This document shows positions 22,594-35,721 of a stretch of DNA of 64,000 nucleotides, in pieces. The first letter of the stretch is position 1. Every line of letters begins with the position of its first letter. A model generated the notes under the pieces. It did no database searches and was not told where the DNA came from. It worked only from the letters and a program-made list of their open reading frames with translations. The DNA is from Acholoe squamosa (lineage: Eukaryota > Annelida > Polychaeta > Phyllodocida > Polynoidae): the NCBI GenBank assembly GCA_949317995.1, contig OX439048.1, positions 23,875,495-23,939,494 of the forward strand. Direction: 5' to 3'. Position numbers and translations under genes: made by a program.

Positions 22594-24866
22594 TCCAACT
22601 GCCAATCACTTGTAATAGTCTGTACCTCGTCACGGGCCAGTGGTCAGCAAGCCGGATCACTCCACCTCTCTTTAGAGGGGGAGCACAGTGTAAGTACCCT
22701 TGTGTACATACATGTTTTCAGTGTTCCACAAAATCGTTTATATAATGAAAGGAGTAATCAAATTAATCTTTCATCACCAATAGTAGATACATATTCTGAG
22801 ATAGCATTATTTCAATGTAAACTAAAGATTTTACACAGAAAAGAATGTAGCAGTTCCACAAGGTGGCCTTACACTTCAACCTCCTCTGATTTACAAAAAT
22901 GCACATATGGCAACACACTTTAGCACTGATTTCTCCATAGAGATCTTTGACAGTGAATACTTTGTTCAAATACAGAAAATATGATCCAATTGTACCATAA
23001 CCCACTGAGATAAAACCTGTACTACATATATATAGTAGTTTCAAAACAAACAATTCTAAAACAAAGGCTACAGGGATGCATTTCTGAATCTTAAAATGCT
23101 CTAATGCTAATCTGCCATAGGGCTCCAAATGATGAAATGTCTTATCTGCGAATAAAATCAAAAGTATGAGATATATTCTGAAAATTCCTTCACTGACAAG
23201 TAAAGTACACACACTGTTGTTATTACATTAGAATAGTGAGCAGGAATAGTCCATAGCAGAGGAGCCACAAACAAAAATAGATTGCAAAGCCTCCCTATCC
23301 CTTACACCGTGGCGACTGTGAACCATACACTAGTCTACTCATCTCACGAGTAGTACTCACTAGTCGCCGCGCTAATTATCATAGAAATAAGCTAAACCTG
23401 GGTTCAATGCGGGGTGGAGAGGGGTAATGGAAGGTCTTGCCAGGACTAAACGAGTCTCGACCACATGTAAGGGAGGGAGGGGGGGGGCAAGAATGTCTCT
23501 CACTTACCAATTACAAATAACATTTATAAATCGGGACAGATCACGATGATATGATATGTTGGCTTTAATACAAAGGTCATTTAACTTTGTACAAACCTAT
23601 CACTTTTCTCCTTTGAGAAATATGAATCTGTTTAAAAATGATTCTGATTGAGGAATTCTCGGAAGAATGTTCTTTCCTCCGGTCACACCTTAACAAACAT
23701 GTATACACAAGGGGTTGGGACCTTTGATAAAGGTTAATTCACCTTTACTTGATCAATACACTCAATTAATATATCAATAAGGATTGCCGTAAATGCCAAT
23801 TTCACACTTTAAATCTTTTTACTGGTAACATGTTTCAGCTATGAATGCATGTACAAAAATAATGAAAAGCCATTCCCAGATCTCAAGATTCAAGCATACG
23901 TTTTGGTTATATACACACAAGGACAATTAAGAGACATTTATTGCCTATGGTTTCTATTGAACTATTGAATTCTGGATTTCTGTTGTAATCTCTGGTAAAC
24001 CTGTTCATGATACATTCATATAGAAGTCTGATGAATACTCGAGAGTTTAATTTGTACCTTTAGCCATCAAAAAGTCACATTTAAGCATAAATCATTTACT
24101 TTTATGCTCAGTAGAAATGACAACTGTTTGACATTATTAAAGTTGGTACATTATCACATATCTCTCTGGAAATTTAGCAATAAATACATCCCTCGTTTAA
24201 CGAACTATGCAACTTTAAGCAAGTCATGAGTTACAACCATGATAATCTTCGCAATTTTGTAATAGACGCAATTAAATTTTGCTGAGTATATCTTCAGTTT
24301 AATCAAGGCAGTTATTGGGCAAACTCGAGTCTATTTTGCTCTAATATATAACAACTCTTTGATCAATTATACTTTAATTTTTGTTCTCACCGGTTCTCAT
24401 ATTCATGTCTTAGTAACCTAATGCTCAACTTAGCGGATCTCATTTACATTTCAACCACACTCTCTTCCTGCACAGAGATGCCCACTCCCATATACTAATA
24501 TATAAACCAATCTACTTATCCTCAAGCAGTGGCTCTAATACTTTACGTTGTAGCCTGTGATTGACCGGACCATTATCTCAAATAGGTATTTGCATATCTC
24601 TCGTAAGACACCCAGATCATGGAAATGATGAAACATTGCAAAATACAGAGTGACATAAGTTTTTAAGATTTAGATGGGACCTTCTGTGTGTCAGCCTTTT
24701 CTTGTCTAGTTCACTGGTCAGAGTGATTAACACTGATGACAAGACTGAGGCTTTGTATCAAAATGGGTATTGTATATACTTGTTATATCCCCGCTACTCA
24801 TTGTAGGGGCTTAGCGTGGTGACTAGCGTGGGTCGCTGCACCCTCCCAAAGCTAGCGCACATTCTC

Positions 24867-27800
24867 TCATTGCTTCTTTTCTAGCTCCTGTAAGAACATG
24901 AAGGCAGAGGAAAAGTCTTTGGGTCCATAGCCTGAGTTGGTCATAATGCGGTAGAGTTGGTGGGCGGCAGATCCCAGGGGAGTTGGAGACTGGGTGGCAG
25001 TAGCAGCATTCTGTGCAAGCCCCAGATCCTTTCAAGGATAGAAAAGACATTGTATTATTAAGGAAAAATAGAGCAATTTATATCTATAGCATAGGTTTAG
25101 TAACATCTTGTATACTAATAGGGCATGCTTTTGTGCTTTAATGTTATAGAACGTGTAATTACTGACATATTCTGACTTATTGCTGACCAATATAGGCATG
25201 GTCCTGATTTTTGAAGAAATTTCCGAGAGGGTGATTGAATTCCTCTTCCAGGTGGTATTTGTGAGCTACTGTAGTACTCAGTGTATATGGAGACCTAAGT
25301 ATAAGGCACACCCCAACCTGATTTCCTATAAGGCGTACCTGGCCCAGAATGCATATTTTGCAAAACCCTATGAATAAGGCTCAACCCCAACCCGGGTGAC
25401 AGTTGCGTGGGTAAGGTTCCTATCTAAAAGGCCAGAAAATTCATAAAAACCCACCACATACCAGCCTAGCCACTAGGTCACAGTTGCTCAGCATAGCAGT
25501 TTTGGATAGGTCTTTGATGAATACTACACTGTGCTATTTGCGGGCTGAATTGATACCATCAACAGGTCTGTCACATTCAGCCTAATTGTGGGTTCATTGT
25601 TCAGTAAGACTGAGGGCATGTCTACAAGTGAAAATGCCATCAACAAGTCGTTCTAGGATGCCTGTCACAGCTGACCGCACATCTGATTGGCTGGCATGTT
25701 TGGAGGTGCCCGTCTGTCTGCTACAAAGACCAATAATGTCCTTGTGAAACCTTCTTTTCAACAACCCTTAAACTACTTTTTCTGCACTCTTTATGAAAAA
25801 TAAAAGCAGCATAGAAACTGGTTATCTCTCTAGTATTCAGCATTGCAGTGATTAGGCAATATATCAATGAGAAAAGGTCGATGGAGACGGATATAGAATG
25901 TTACATATTCAGTTTTTAACACTGAGGTGAATGGCAGCGACCCCAACTACCAAAGGGCATACTTTTGTTTCTAACATATAGAGTTATAGTAACAAAAGCA
26001 TGCCCTAATAATACTCACTTCCAATCTTGGCAGAAATACAGGCATATCCAGGGATGAAAGAAACCGACGACAAGAATCGCTAAAATGCTCAATTAGAACC
26101 CCCAAGATTTCAATATACCAATAGGGGCTGTTGTTACTATACTACCTACACACAAACACAAGGCGTTTATCCATACTTATGTCACTAGTGTGCTGTGTGC
26201 AAATGTATAATTATGTCTTTGGAACTTAAAAAACTCTTGAAATTAGGGAAAACGATGTAGGCTTCAATCTGTATGCCTCAATGCGATCAATAAATGGCCA
26301 ACCTCAATGGCTTTATTACTTATGTTATCTCTTATTCAACAGACCTGGTCTTGACTTGGGAGAGGCTTTCAATAATCAACAGCTTAACCTGGGGCCCAAG
26401 CTTCAGGTGACCGTAAAACTCTGACAAAGAGAGAGAATCAACTGTGTAATACCTTAGTCATAAGCGCAGTACCAAAGCCGCCCAGGTAGTTGTTACTGGA
26501 AGGTACGTTGTCGAGGACACCCGGGCATGGGTTGTACAGCTCTGACGACCAACAGCGCCCAGATGACATGTTGAGGATCTTAGCCAGCATCTTAGGGTCC
26601 AGCCCCAGTCTGTTAAAACACAAGTTGATAAATTAGTTGTACAGAACTTTCTTGTCAATATTGATACTTTAACTCGTTAAGGTTGCATACTGCTCTAGTT
26701 TAGCAAACGATTAGAATTACCCGGTAATACATGATTTTATATTTCAAGGACAACCACTCATCTATAAAATTTACATTCTCTTTTATGTTTTAAGATACCT
26801 GAATAGCTACAAATAAAAATCCTGACTTGGAGAGACATTTGGTAGATAGGGAAATGATTATACTCACTTGATGCCAAGGTTCATGGCTTCGGACGTGCCG
26901 ATCATTGAGATACCCAACAGCATGTTGTTACAGATCTTCGCGGCCTGTAGTCGATGAGAATGAAAACATACGGTTAGCCATATAATGAAAGTTTGATATG
27001 TATGTACCTGTTGGTTATCGGAATTCTCACAAAGTTAGCTGCTGCAGTAGTTGACATGTGCGCTCTGTCACAGGGTTTACTCGCCTACCAGGCACTTAAA
27101 TACCAACCATGAAAACCCAATTTTAGAATGCTTCCTTTTGGAAGTCGTTTATTGGGCAAAAACAAGGTACATAATAAAATGTAAGATGTTTAACCTAGCA
27201 CCTACGCATTGTAGTGCTTACGCTAGGACCCACTATATATCATAAATTCAATTCATAATACATGTTTTTAGTGAACAATAATAGCAGACACGTTACATAG
27301 TTGCTTAACTCAGCCTACTAGGGTTATAATAGTTATAGACTACCCTAATTAACAAATCTGATGTGAGAAAGACATATGCCTTTGATTGTAATGATAATGA
27401 GATGAAATGAACACGTAAAATAAAAATTCATAGGTCTATTACAAATATTCTTGGTTATACAAAACAATTTGGATATACATTCCTAACACTTTTTTTGAAT
27501 TCATAGATATTGTTGATAACAGTATATTCTGGTTTTAACTGATTCCATCTTATTATGGCTCTATAATAAGCGCTACGTAGTACAATTGATTTTAGGCTAT
27601 GTGGAACTATCAATCTTTTACCTTGATGATATCGTGTAGCTATATTCCTCCTATCTACAAAGTTTACATTCTGGGCTAACATGAATATAACATAGATATG
27701 TGTTGTTTGTGTAATGGGTCTACAATTGCAGCTCGTCGGTAATTGTTAGTCATTACATAACATACACCCCCCCCACCCCCCGCCTGCCGGCGCATACGCG

Positions 27801-30800
27801 GGCCGGGGCTCTCAATTCAAGTCATTCTCCACAACTTTTCCAACCACAACAGGTCGGTTTAAAACTGACCTATACAGTCTTTGCTTGGCTTGGCAAAAAA
27901 AAAAACAACCAAAAAATGAATACAAGCATGCACACCTGTCCTGTGCCGATAGCGCCGCAGTGGACCACGTTCTTCCCCATGTTTTTGAGGATGGACTCAG
28001 CCTGAGGGAAGGCGGCTTCAGGTCCTCCTACCATAAAGGTAAGGATGCCGTCACGCGCTGCATTCACACCTGGAATTTAAGCAATGTTATTTTATACTTT
28101 AACAGATATCGCCTCAAGAAAATTCTTGTCATAATGAAGCAATAATGCCATGTTTGATGTGATATACCGGTACTGGTGTATATATGTGGTAAAAATTAAT
28201 CAAACCAGTCCGGTGGTCATGGTCATGATGGTGCATGGCTCTCGCAAGTGCAAGTTATTCATTAAATTGCAAGGCTATATCAATGCATCAGAACAACAAA
28301 AGGCAACGGCACATGGCATTAAGTGTTATACAGAGTTTTCTATATTCTGTTACCTTGGATAGTAAAACATATTTTTGGCGAGATTCTTAGCGAGACCATG
28401 CGCTTAGAAAACACAGATTACACAGACGCTAACCTCCAGAGACTGGTGCATCGAGGAATGTTGCGCCTTTTGTTTGTGCTACTGCGTCCATCTCGCGGGA
28501 GACAGCAGGGTCTATCGTACTACTGTCTATAAGGAGACTGCCAGACTTGACTGTGCTGCAAGGAGGAAAGTAACTTTATTAATGTATATTCACCATTTAG
28601 ATTTTCTTTTCATGAATAGCATAACACCCTGCATATAAGCCGGGACCTACAAACAATTTCATTGTCCTATCTATAGGCTTTTCCTGAACTCGGGTTGCGG
28701 CTTACAGAATATACTTTAACAGATGTGGCTTATAGCTTATCCACAAATTCAGAATGGGTCTTATACATGGGGTTTGTGGTATTACCTCATGTCCTATAAT
28801 AGTATGGCATGTCGAGTATGAAGTGGGAGTATTCAAATGCATGAGCTTTTCCTTTATAAAAATCAACATGTTAATAATATTAATCCCCTCTAGGAACATC
28901 CAGGTTTACAGACAAAAGCTTCCGATTCCAGTTAGCCCTCTCAGGGCTAGATAATGCCACAAGGAGAATGCTCCTTTGTCGTTACGATGTCTGTAGGTTT
29001 GGTATGATTCACGAATGCGGGCCTGGTAGATAGACCTGCAAGGGCTATCAATGCATAGCGAGAAAAAATGGGCATGATATAAATCATTTCATAATGTCCC
29101 CCTTAAAGGGTTAATACACATTATTACCTGAAGATGCCCTGGTCCCCGGTGTAGACCTCCCTGACGTGTGGACTGGACGGTAGCATAGAGACGATGGTCT
29201 GTGTCTGCGCTGCCACCTCTGCGGGCGAACCAGCACTCTGAGCACCTATATGGGCAGGAACCAGTGTTATATAAATGTCACTGTACTCATGATGTTAACA
29301 TGGGCATCTTATGCTGGGGTAGTACTAGAGAATCAACAGATTTTAAGTTAGCAAATAATACTGCTTAAATATAAGTTGATAATACACGTAGCTATGGCCA
29401 CTAATATAGTCGTGTCATTATATTAGCAATGAAAGAGTGGCTCTATTTTGATAGAGCAATCCGAATACCATTAATGTCTACAATAAGCTATAATCCTAAA
29501 TCATGATAAATCAAGAATAAGAATCTTAAGGGTGAAAGAGAAAATCGATCACTTATTCAAGGAATTGTCACTTAGTTATTCTACTCACCTGCCTCTTTGA
29601 GTGAAGTGACAGATTCTTTGTTAAGGTCAAACACGAGTACCGGGTAACCCTTTTTCACCAGGTTCTTTGCCATGTGCGCCCCCATGTTGCCAAGCCCCAC
29701 AAAACCCACCGTCTCCGCATTCTATAAGGTAATGTACCACATCCAGTTACCGGTACCATTTTCAACTTCATGTCATCACACTAATTGAATGCCTCTTAAT
29801 TTTATCCAGAGTTAGGTGCAAAGTCAGTAGCCTAAAAGTGTAGAGTTACACTGGTGACTACGCTTATTGCAGAGGTATATTAAAGTAGAATTGATGTGGT
29901 ACTTATATATATAAATGCGATTTCCAAGAAACAACAGAAATGTGTATTTACCTGATGCCTTGATGACACTGGAAAATAACAGAGCAAGAGATTAGGCGTA
30001 AAAAAACAACAACTTGTGTTTCTGGTTGCCCTACCGAATTTGAGAAATTCACTCTACCTAGACATTTTTTCTCATATTTGAACTTTTTTTTTTTTTTAAT
30101 TTAGTCTACACGATTTTTATTTGTATATTAATAGGTCGATCTTACAATCTAAATATGACTGAGCTCAAATAAAGGGAAATGGAAGTTCAAAGCATATGAA
30201 AGTCATTTCACAATCTAAAGTACCCAGTAGCAGTGTCTGATCAATTGTACAAACTAGGCCTATTATAGTGCTTCCAGAATAACCCCTAAACAGCATTCAT
30301 CAACAATCATCAATCATCGCATTGTTCTTTGTTAAAAGGTTAGGATTACGCTCTGTATTCTGCAATGGTAACAATGCCTTACTGAATACTGCTTGCAACT
30401 TGGTATGAACTCTGGCATATAATAAAACAATGGCTCAAATGTCAAGGTGGGCTTTGGCTATTTTAATCTGAATAATTGGATTGCAGGCTTTCACAACCAA
30501 GCTGCAGGTCCCTCGCAGAAAAAAAATATTTTCAGCTTTGTATCTTGTTAATCCCATTGGCCGTCACCAAGAAAAATTGTTGAAAATACCAAAAATCTCA
30601 CTGTCAGCTCCATAATCTATGTACGGTAAATTCCCTTGTATTAGTCGCACACTTGTATGAGCCACCCCCTAAGTTTGTGGGGAAAAAATTGAAAATGGTA
30701 CAACATTTTTCCTTATGAATGGATCTCCAAAATTCAAAAAAGCCATGGGAACCTATCCCTCTATGTCATAATATGACTTTGGGGGAGTGTAATATATCAA

Positions 30801-33800
30801 ATTAAAGCTCTTGGTGTCCCCCTTGCGGATACAGGGAGAGCTAAAACCTCGTGTATAAGACGCGTCTTATACGGTATGTTTGTTCTGGGCTGATAATTTT
30901 CGATTTTTTTTCCCCTGTCAGATGCAAAGAATGACATGTTGTGTATGCATTGACATGCATTTCATGAAACTTTATTGGATACTTATTGATGAGAATCAAG
31001 ATTGGAAAATGTCAATATCAACAATAATATATTTACAATGCATGTACAGTAATGGGTATAAACAGATGAATGAATGAAGGTTCCATTGAAGTGTTAATGT
31101 TTCGTTCTTCTGTTAAGTGGGGAGAGAAGGTTTTTTTCAAGGAGGTCTATTCCTGAGGGCTCGCCTAGCCTTCAGTAGGGCTTGCCTCTTCCCTACGTGT
31201 ATAGGCACCCGCAGACAGGGTTGACTGGATCGGTTGATCATGACAGTGGACCGTGTGCGGGGTACCCAGTTGGCCCCATCTGCTGATCTGGGCCGGGGGC
31301 CATCTACAAATGACATAATGCTGGAAGGGGGAAGGGGTAAGGCCTGGCATGACACAATTAATTTTCTATATGCCGGGTTGGCAGATTTTTTTCCAACCCC
31401 CCCCCCCCCACTATGATAAACCCCCGGAATATAATCGGACTCCCCCTCTAAGAAGAACTGAATTTGCAAAATGAACCCCCCCAAATTGAATATCTGTGTG
31501 TAATGACGCGTTGCAATGAGTATTTGGATTGCCCATGTTTTGTTTTGACACCCCTCCCCCCCTTCAGCTTCCCAGGGCCCCCCACCAGCCAAGACCCTAA
31601 AGTCCTTTCAAATCTCTCAAAGTTCTGTAGGGTTATCATGGCAAGTTTCACAAGAATGGTGCAGAGGGAGGCCAAGGAGAGTACCCAAACCTCTAAGGGA
31701 AGAAATTTTAAAAAGAGGAGCTCTAATAACTCAAAGGTATCGCACCTCAGGGATAAGATAAGGAGGAAAGGAGTGGAGAGGAGGAGGCAGAAGTCTATCA
31801 ACTTAACGGCAGTTCAATCTAAACTGAGGTGCTAATATGGGTCCCATCGTGCTATGTCCTTTCCAACTCATATGGTCGGCTCCATCCTCTCTCTAATCCT
31901 TTCCTCGAGAAACATTAACTTTGATTTACTTTTATGCATGTAATGTTGACTTGTAATATGTAGTTTAATCACCCATTGACACTACACAGGTTGGATTTAC
32001 TTGTAGGGTGAACATGCAGTAGTTATGTGTAACCGTACTAGTATAGATCTGAGTTTGGTGCTATTCCACTAGTCTTTTTATTGACCTATTGCAGGGCTTT
32101 TGACAGGATTTTTTGCAATGGGCCAATTGCACACTTCTTAGCAAAACAATGCGCCATTCTGTAAATGAATGGCCATTCTAGCCATTTAAATGCGACATTT
32201 AATCATTAAATTTGTGTATTACGCACTGCGCAGCCCTGTCAAAAGCACTGCTATTGACTTTATATTTTGCATATTATTGTATTTGTAAACATGTATACTA
32301 CCTGGTGAAGCCAATGTAACTATTGGCTATACCCGGCAACTTTTATCCTTCCCTTAGGGAGTGGTCATTATTTATCAACAGTGGGGGGGGGGGGGGGGGG
32401 GGGATGGTAGGTTGTTGTTAAAAAAGGATCAATCTCTTCTGTGGGAGGTTCAGGTGTGTAGAAATATGTGGTACTGAAAATGTGTTTATGCTATGCTTTA
32501 TTGAATGTTAATGTCTGTTGTCTGTTTTATATTTTGACAGGTATATGAAAAGCACCTCAAAGAATCATCCAAGGAGAAAGGTCATGCAAGATACCCATAC
32601 AAATCAATAGGACATGGAAACAGGATGAATTGATGATATTTGGTTTTGAATAAAAGAATCCCCTCCCCCATTCTAAAGGGATATTGAAATGTCAGTATGC
32701 GTGAGTGTGAGTGTGTGTGTGTTATGGCACATGTGTCATTATGTGTGAGAATGTGTCATAACTCATGTGTCAGCTCTGGTGAGGTTGCGTTATAACACAT
32801 GCATCGACATGTGTGAGGCCACGTCATAACACATGCATCAGTATGGGTTAGGCCGTGAGTCATAACACATGTGTCAGTATGGGTTAGTGTGCGTCATGAC
32901 ACATGTGTCAGCATGGGGGGGCTGTGTCATGACACATGTGTCAGTATGTGCCAGTCGGTGTCATCAGTGACACAAGGTGGCTCAATTTTTTTTTTCTGTA
33001 GAGCGCACGAGTTAGCAATCACACACATTGACTCAGAGCGACACCAATTTGCTGGGATACCGTAAAGCGGGGCTATTTTGGCCAGTTTTTGAGGTTTTCT
33101 TTGGATATTTGCTGCAATTTATCACTGTTTGCAATATATTGTGATTTTACTATAAGAACTAATCTAAATGCTTGCGCTATGAATGAAATTGTACTTAAAA
33201 TCATTCAAATAGGCCTGGCCAAAATAGCCCCCTACATAGGGGCTATTTTGGCCACCTGGGTAGCCATATTTGACCATACGCCATGTGCAATTTTTTTTTT
33301 ATTATGGCCTATTGGTTAGAAAATGACATTATAGGGATACTCAAGCATGCTTAAGATCATTTAAAAGTGATTTTGAGCTTCCCAGAGGCTATGCCATCGG
33401 CATCTTTTTGAGGTGAGATATGCACAGAATTCACCAATAGCAGATATATTTGGCAATTCCTACCACAAAATTGAAATATATTTAAGGTCATGACATTTTG
33501 GTCACCTCTTAATTCACTTTTTCATTCACAAATATTCACCAAACATCTCATTTCTTATGTGAAATTAGCTGGAGAATTTGATTTTGGTAGTTATTCCAAT
33601 GTAAAATGATTTTTTTAACTCCACTTATAGAGGAAATCATGTGACCAATATTTGTATGGGGACTGGCCAAAATAGCCTCGAATTACCTAAAATTGGGCAA
33701 TTTTTTCAGTAAATTCCTAATATTTCCAGCAAAATCCAAATATTGTATATTTTTTCATTATTATATCTTAGAATATGACTTTATATGAAACTTATACATA

Positions 33801-35083
33801 TCTAAGTCATTTCTACTCATTATTTCATGACTATCTGTGATAAAGTTTGAGGTATGATGAATTTTTTCAAAAATCTTGAGGTCATGTGACCTCAAAATGG
33901 CTGCATGCTCAGATATGCACCCCAAAGCCGATTTTTCTCCAAAACATCAAAATGCAATCTTAGATGCATAAATATATGATATCAAAACTATATATCCAGT
34001 TATTTTTATATCTACCGTACTTCTTAATTTTTCATCTTTGAGTGAAATGTGAACACTTTTTTGGAGGGTGGCCATAATAGCCCCCACAGGCCAAAATAGC
34101 CCCCCAGGTAGCACAAAGACATTGGCATAACGTTGGACCAACATTGGCCCAACCATCGGCTTTACATAGGCTGCCCATCCTGCCTACGTAGGCCCGACGA
34201 TGTCAACCAAATACCAACATAGGCCCAACGTTGGCTTTTGGTCGGCAAACATCAACTTTGGAAAATGGTCGGCCCCTGGCCGACCATTTGCCGACGTCCT
34301 GCCAAAGTCGGGCCAATGTTGGCATTTGGTTGGCAAATGCCACTGAACTGGTCGGGCCTACGTAGGCCCGATGGGCAGCCAACGTTGGGCCAACGTTGGC
34401 CCGATGCGTCGGGCCAAAGTTGGCAAATTGTTGTGTGCTACCTGGCGCCGGCCGCGTGCAGCCGTTTTACGTTAGCTCAAAGAGGGGTGCGAAAATTCTC
34501 CGCGCCTCCGGTTTGGGGGGGGGGGGCGCAAAAAATTTTGACTGTCGTTGAGGTGGGGCTTAAAAATTTTTCGGGCGTCCGCGCGGAAACCCACCACCCG
34601 CCCCCTGTTGATAAATAATGACCACTCCCTTACTCCTTTGCCCCTACAGGGGTTGTGTGTGAATAAAATTGAATTGACAATAAATGACTTGGCCCTAACC
34701 TATAAATTAAGTGACGTGACTTGAGCCTTTCAGATTCTCGACATGTCACATGATATATCCTCATCCTCAGTAGGCCGAGCCCTCCGCCGACTCTTCCTAC
34801 GGGAGCGATAGGCTGTCTCCGTCTGGCCCACATCCTCAGTTCCCCATCCAGGCCCCAAAATAAATGAGTGGCCTTGACCTTGGGGGACTGGCTGACACAC
34901 CTCCACCACACGTACCACACCAGTCAGAGATAAGCATTTCTACACAACAAAATTGAGAATCTTCGGATTCCTATACCTCCAGATCTTACAATTAGGTACA
35001 AAATCACCTGAAAATGCCCGTGTTTCCTTGCAAACGGCTGTCAAACATCGGTTGAGTAGTGAGAACTGTCTAAGGAGTGCCAT
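24867..35083 (-). CDS. HIBADH: 3-hydroxyisobutyrate dehydrogenase, mitochondrial
   Basis: Oxidises 3-hydroxyisobutyrate to methylmalonate semialdehyde with NAD in valine breakdown, in the mitochondrial matrix. Nine exons, all phases consistent, 331 aa (human about 336): 35008-35083, 29952-29968, 29589-29721, 29128-29245, 28434-28555, 27936-28069, 26868-26944, 26453-26609, 24867-25028. Visible are an Arg-rich amphipathic leader ([17 protein letters not shown]), the NAD-binding GFVGLGNMG, the substrate motif DAPVSGG, the catalytic Lys in [31 protein letters not shown], and the C-terminus [17 protein letters not shown]. An in-frame ATG lies 34 codons upstream (35185); I prefer 35083 because the leader then starts at the N-terminus. 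Intron 1 (5 kb) is full of transposons. No key residue is missing, so the gene looks functional. Confidence 0.93.
27455..27682 (-). pseudogene. LINE RT C-terminal fragment in HIBADH intron
   Basis: A 75-codon minus frame ending like non-LTR ORF2 C-termini ([15 protein letters not shown], then [13 protein letters not shown] and [11 protein letters not shown]). It sits in the intron between HIBADH exons 6 and 7, in the same orientation as the gene. The RT core is not present. Confidence 0.6.
29952..29968 (-). other. HIBADH: 17-nt HIBADH microexon
   Basis: Minus strand: a pyrimidine-rich tract and TTTTCCAG precede 17 nt (TGTCATCAAGGCATCAG), followed by GTAAATAC. Exon 1 ends in phase 1 and exon 3 starts in phase 0; 17 nt is the length that joins them, adding six codons (V-S-S-R-H-Q) between the transit peptide and the NAD-binding domain. 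Phase agreement on both sides is the main support. Confidence 0.75.
31638..32633 (+). CDS. Candidate two-exon small basic protein, antisense in HIBADH intron 1
   Basis: Exon 1 (31638-31736) starts at ATG with [20 protein letters not shown], is rich in Lys/Arg/Ser, and ends at a consensus donor AAG|GTAT. Exon 2 (32541-32633) follows a pyrimidine-rich acceptor TTTTGACAG and encodes [20 protein letters not shown] and ten more residues to TGA. An AATAAA (32649) lies 16 nt after the stop. The phases agree (0/0), giving 63 aa. Without splicing, exon 1 reads on to 31835 with another basic tail ([17 protein letters not shown]). I do not recognise the protein. The intron contains the left terminus of the DNA element at 32357 and an extra hAT-like MITE, so exon 2 lies within a transposon's limits. 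Confidence 0.4.
32092..32250. mobile_element. 159-bp hAT-like MITE
   Basis: Ends CAGGGCTTTTGACAGG and, reverse-complemented, CAGTGCTTTTGACAGG. CTATTG occurs on both flanks (32086-32091 and 32251-32256), a probable target duplication. The CAGGG start suits hAT elements. Confidence 0.6.
32690..32965. repeat. Minisatellite with TCATAACACATGTGTCA units
   Basis: Six or so imperfect copies, about 45 bp apart, each centred on the palindrome ACACATGTGT, with GTATGGGTTAG-type spacers. A 64-codon frame here is repeat-derived. Confidence 0.7.
33073..34102. repeat. Palindromic segment bounded by GGGGCTATTTTGGCC
   Basis: GGGGCTATTTTGGCC occurs at 33073 and 33239, and its complement GGCCAAAATAGCCCC at about 33217 and 34090. 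The segment between is AT-rich and non-coding. It looks like a fold-back type element, partly broken at its right end by the insertion at 34104. Confidence 0.5.
34104..34445. mobile_element. 342-bp element of the CCAGGTAGCA family with GGCCAACGTTGGCC repeats
   Basis: The ends CCAGGTAGCACA are exact inverted repeats. The inside is made almost wholly of overlapping palindromes such as TTGGGCCAACGTTGGCC and CCTACGTAGGCCCGA. No coding sequence. Shares its terminus with the larger element at 10861-13162 and is nested in the 32357-34629 element. Confidence 0.75.
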
Positions 35084-35721
35084 ATTCGTGACTTTTGGAG
35101 TCTTTGTGTCACACTTGTAGCTCCTGGCAACTGCTTTGTGCAATAGGTCATCGAAACTAACTAGGTCATCACTAGAGGGCGCCATTGAAGCGGAAGCAGG
35201 TGCGTGAACCCTTTCGAGGAGAAACGGTATGATCGGAAGTGTGTTCCTGGTACCGGCGAAAGTTGAAAGTTTACCTGCTCATATTTAACAAGCGAAATTG
35301 GCGCCACGTTAGCGCTTCTCCCCGAAAGACGTAACCAAGCAGGTGCGTGTTGTCTGCTAAACTCTTAGAGTGGTAAGTGGTGCTTGGTAGAACGTAATTT
35401 TATCTAATACAAGGTATTTTACCTAATTTTAAGTCAAATATAAAGTTTAGGGCCAACATAGAACATCAATTAGAAGAAATGGTCGTCAATTAGAGTAGAT
35501 TTTGACTATATCCTTTAACAAGTTTCAGTCACTCCCGAATCTCACCAAGATTAAATTCATGAGCAGTATAGATCTACACTAGGTGGCGTGACAAACACTG
35601 AACCAACAGCAAGGCCAAAACTGGATCTAAATATAGAAATTGGGTACTAGAGATATGGTCTCATAGCAAGAACAGTATAGGTTCCCTAGGATATGTTACT
35701 CCATAGAGTCCTATAGTGCAA

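Larger units (their letters stand above)
20391..24800. other. Intergenic region between ENPP and HIBADH
   Basis: No supported gene. It holds a MITE at 21033-21247, diverged repeats at 21395-21700 and simple sequence near 22560. The rest, including 23220-24780, is AT-rich unique sequence in which I see nothing; short open frames have no protein-like pattern. Confidence 0.5.
32357..34629. mobile_element. 2.27-kb DNA element with GGGAGTGGTCATT termini and TTA duplication
   Basis: The 25-bp ends GGGAGTGGTCATTATTTATC(AACAG) are perfectly inverted at 32357 and 34629. TTA flanks both (32354-32356 and 34630-34632), as for PIF/Harbinger-type insertions. Poly-G follows the left end and G-rich sequence precedes the right. 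No transposase is seen. The interior holds a candidate coding exon (32541-32633), a minisatellite, a GGGGCTATTTTGGCC palindromic segment (33073-34102) and a nested element (34104-34445). Confidence 0.6.

Noticed and set aside
24823-25050. 75-codon minus frame over the last HIBADH exon
   Set aside because: It is a shadow in another frame; the HIBADH frame with clear homology uses the same DNA.
31137-31592. 151-codon minus-strand frame
   Set aside because: Overlaps poly-C/G runs and has no recognisable domain; likely chance.
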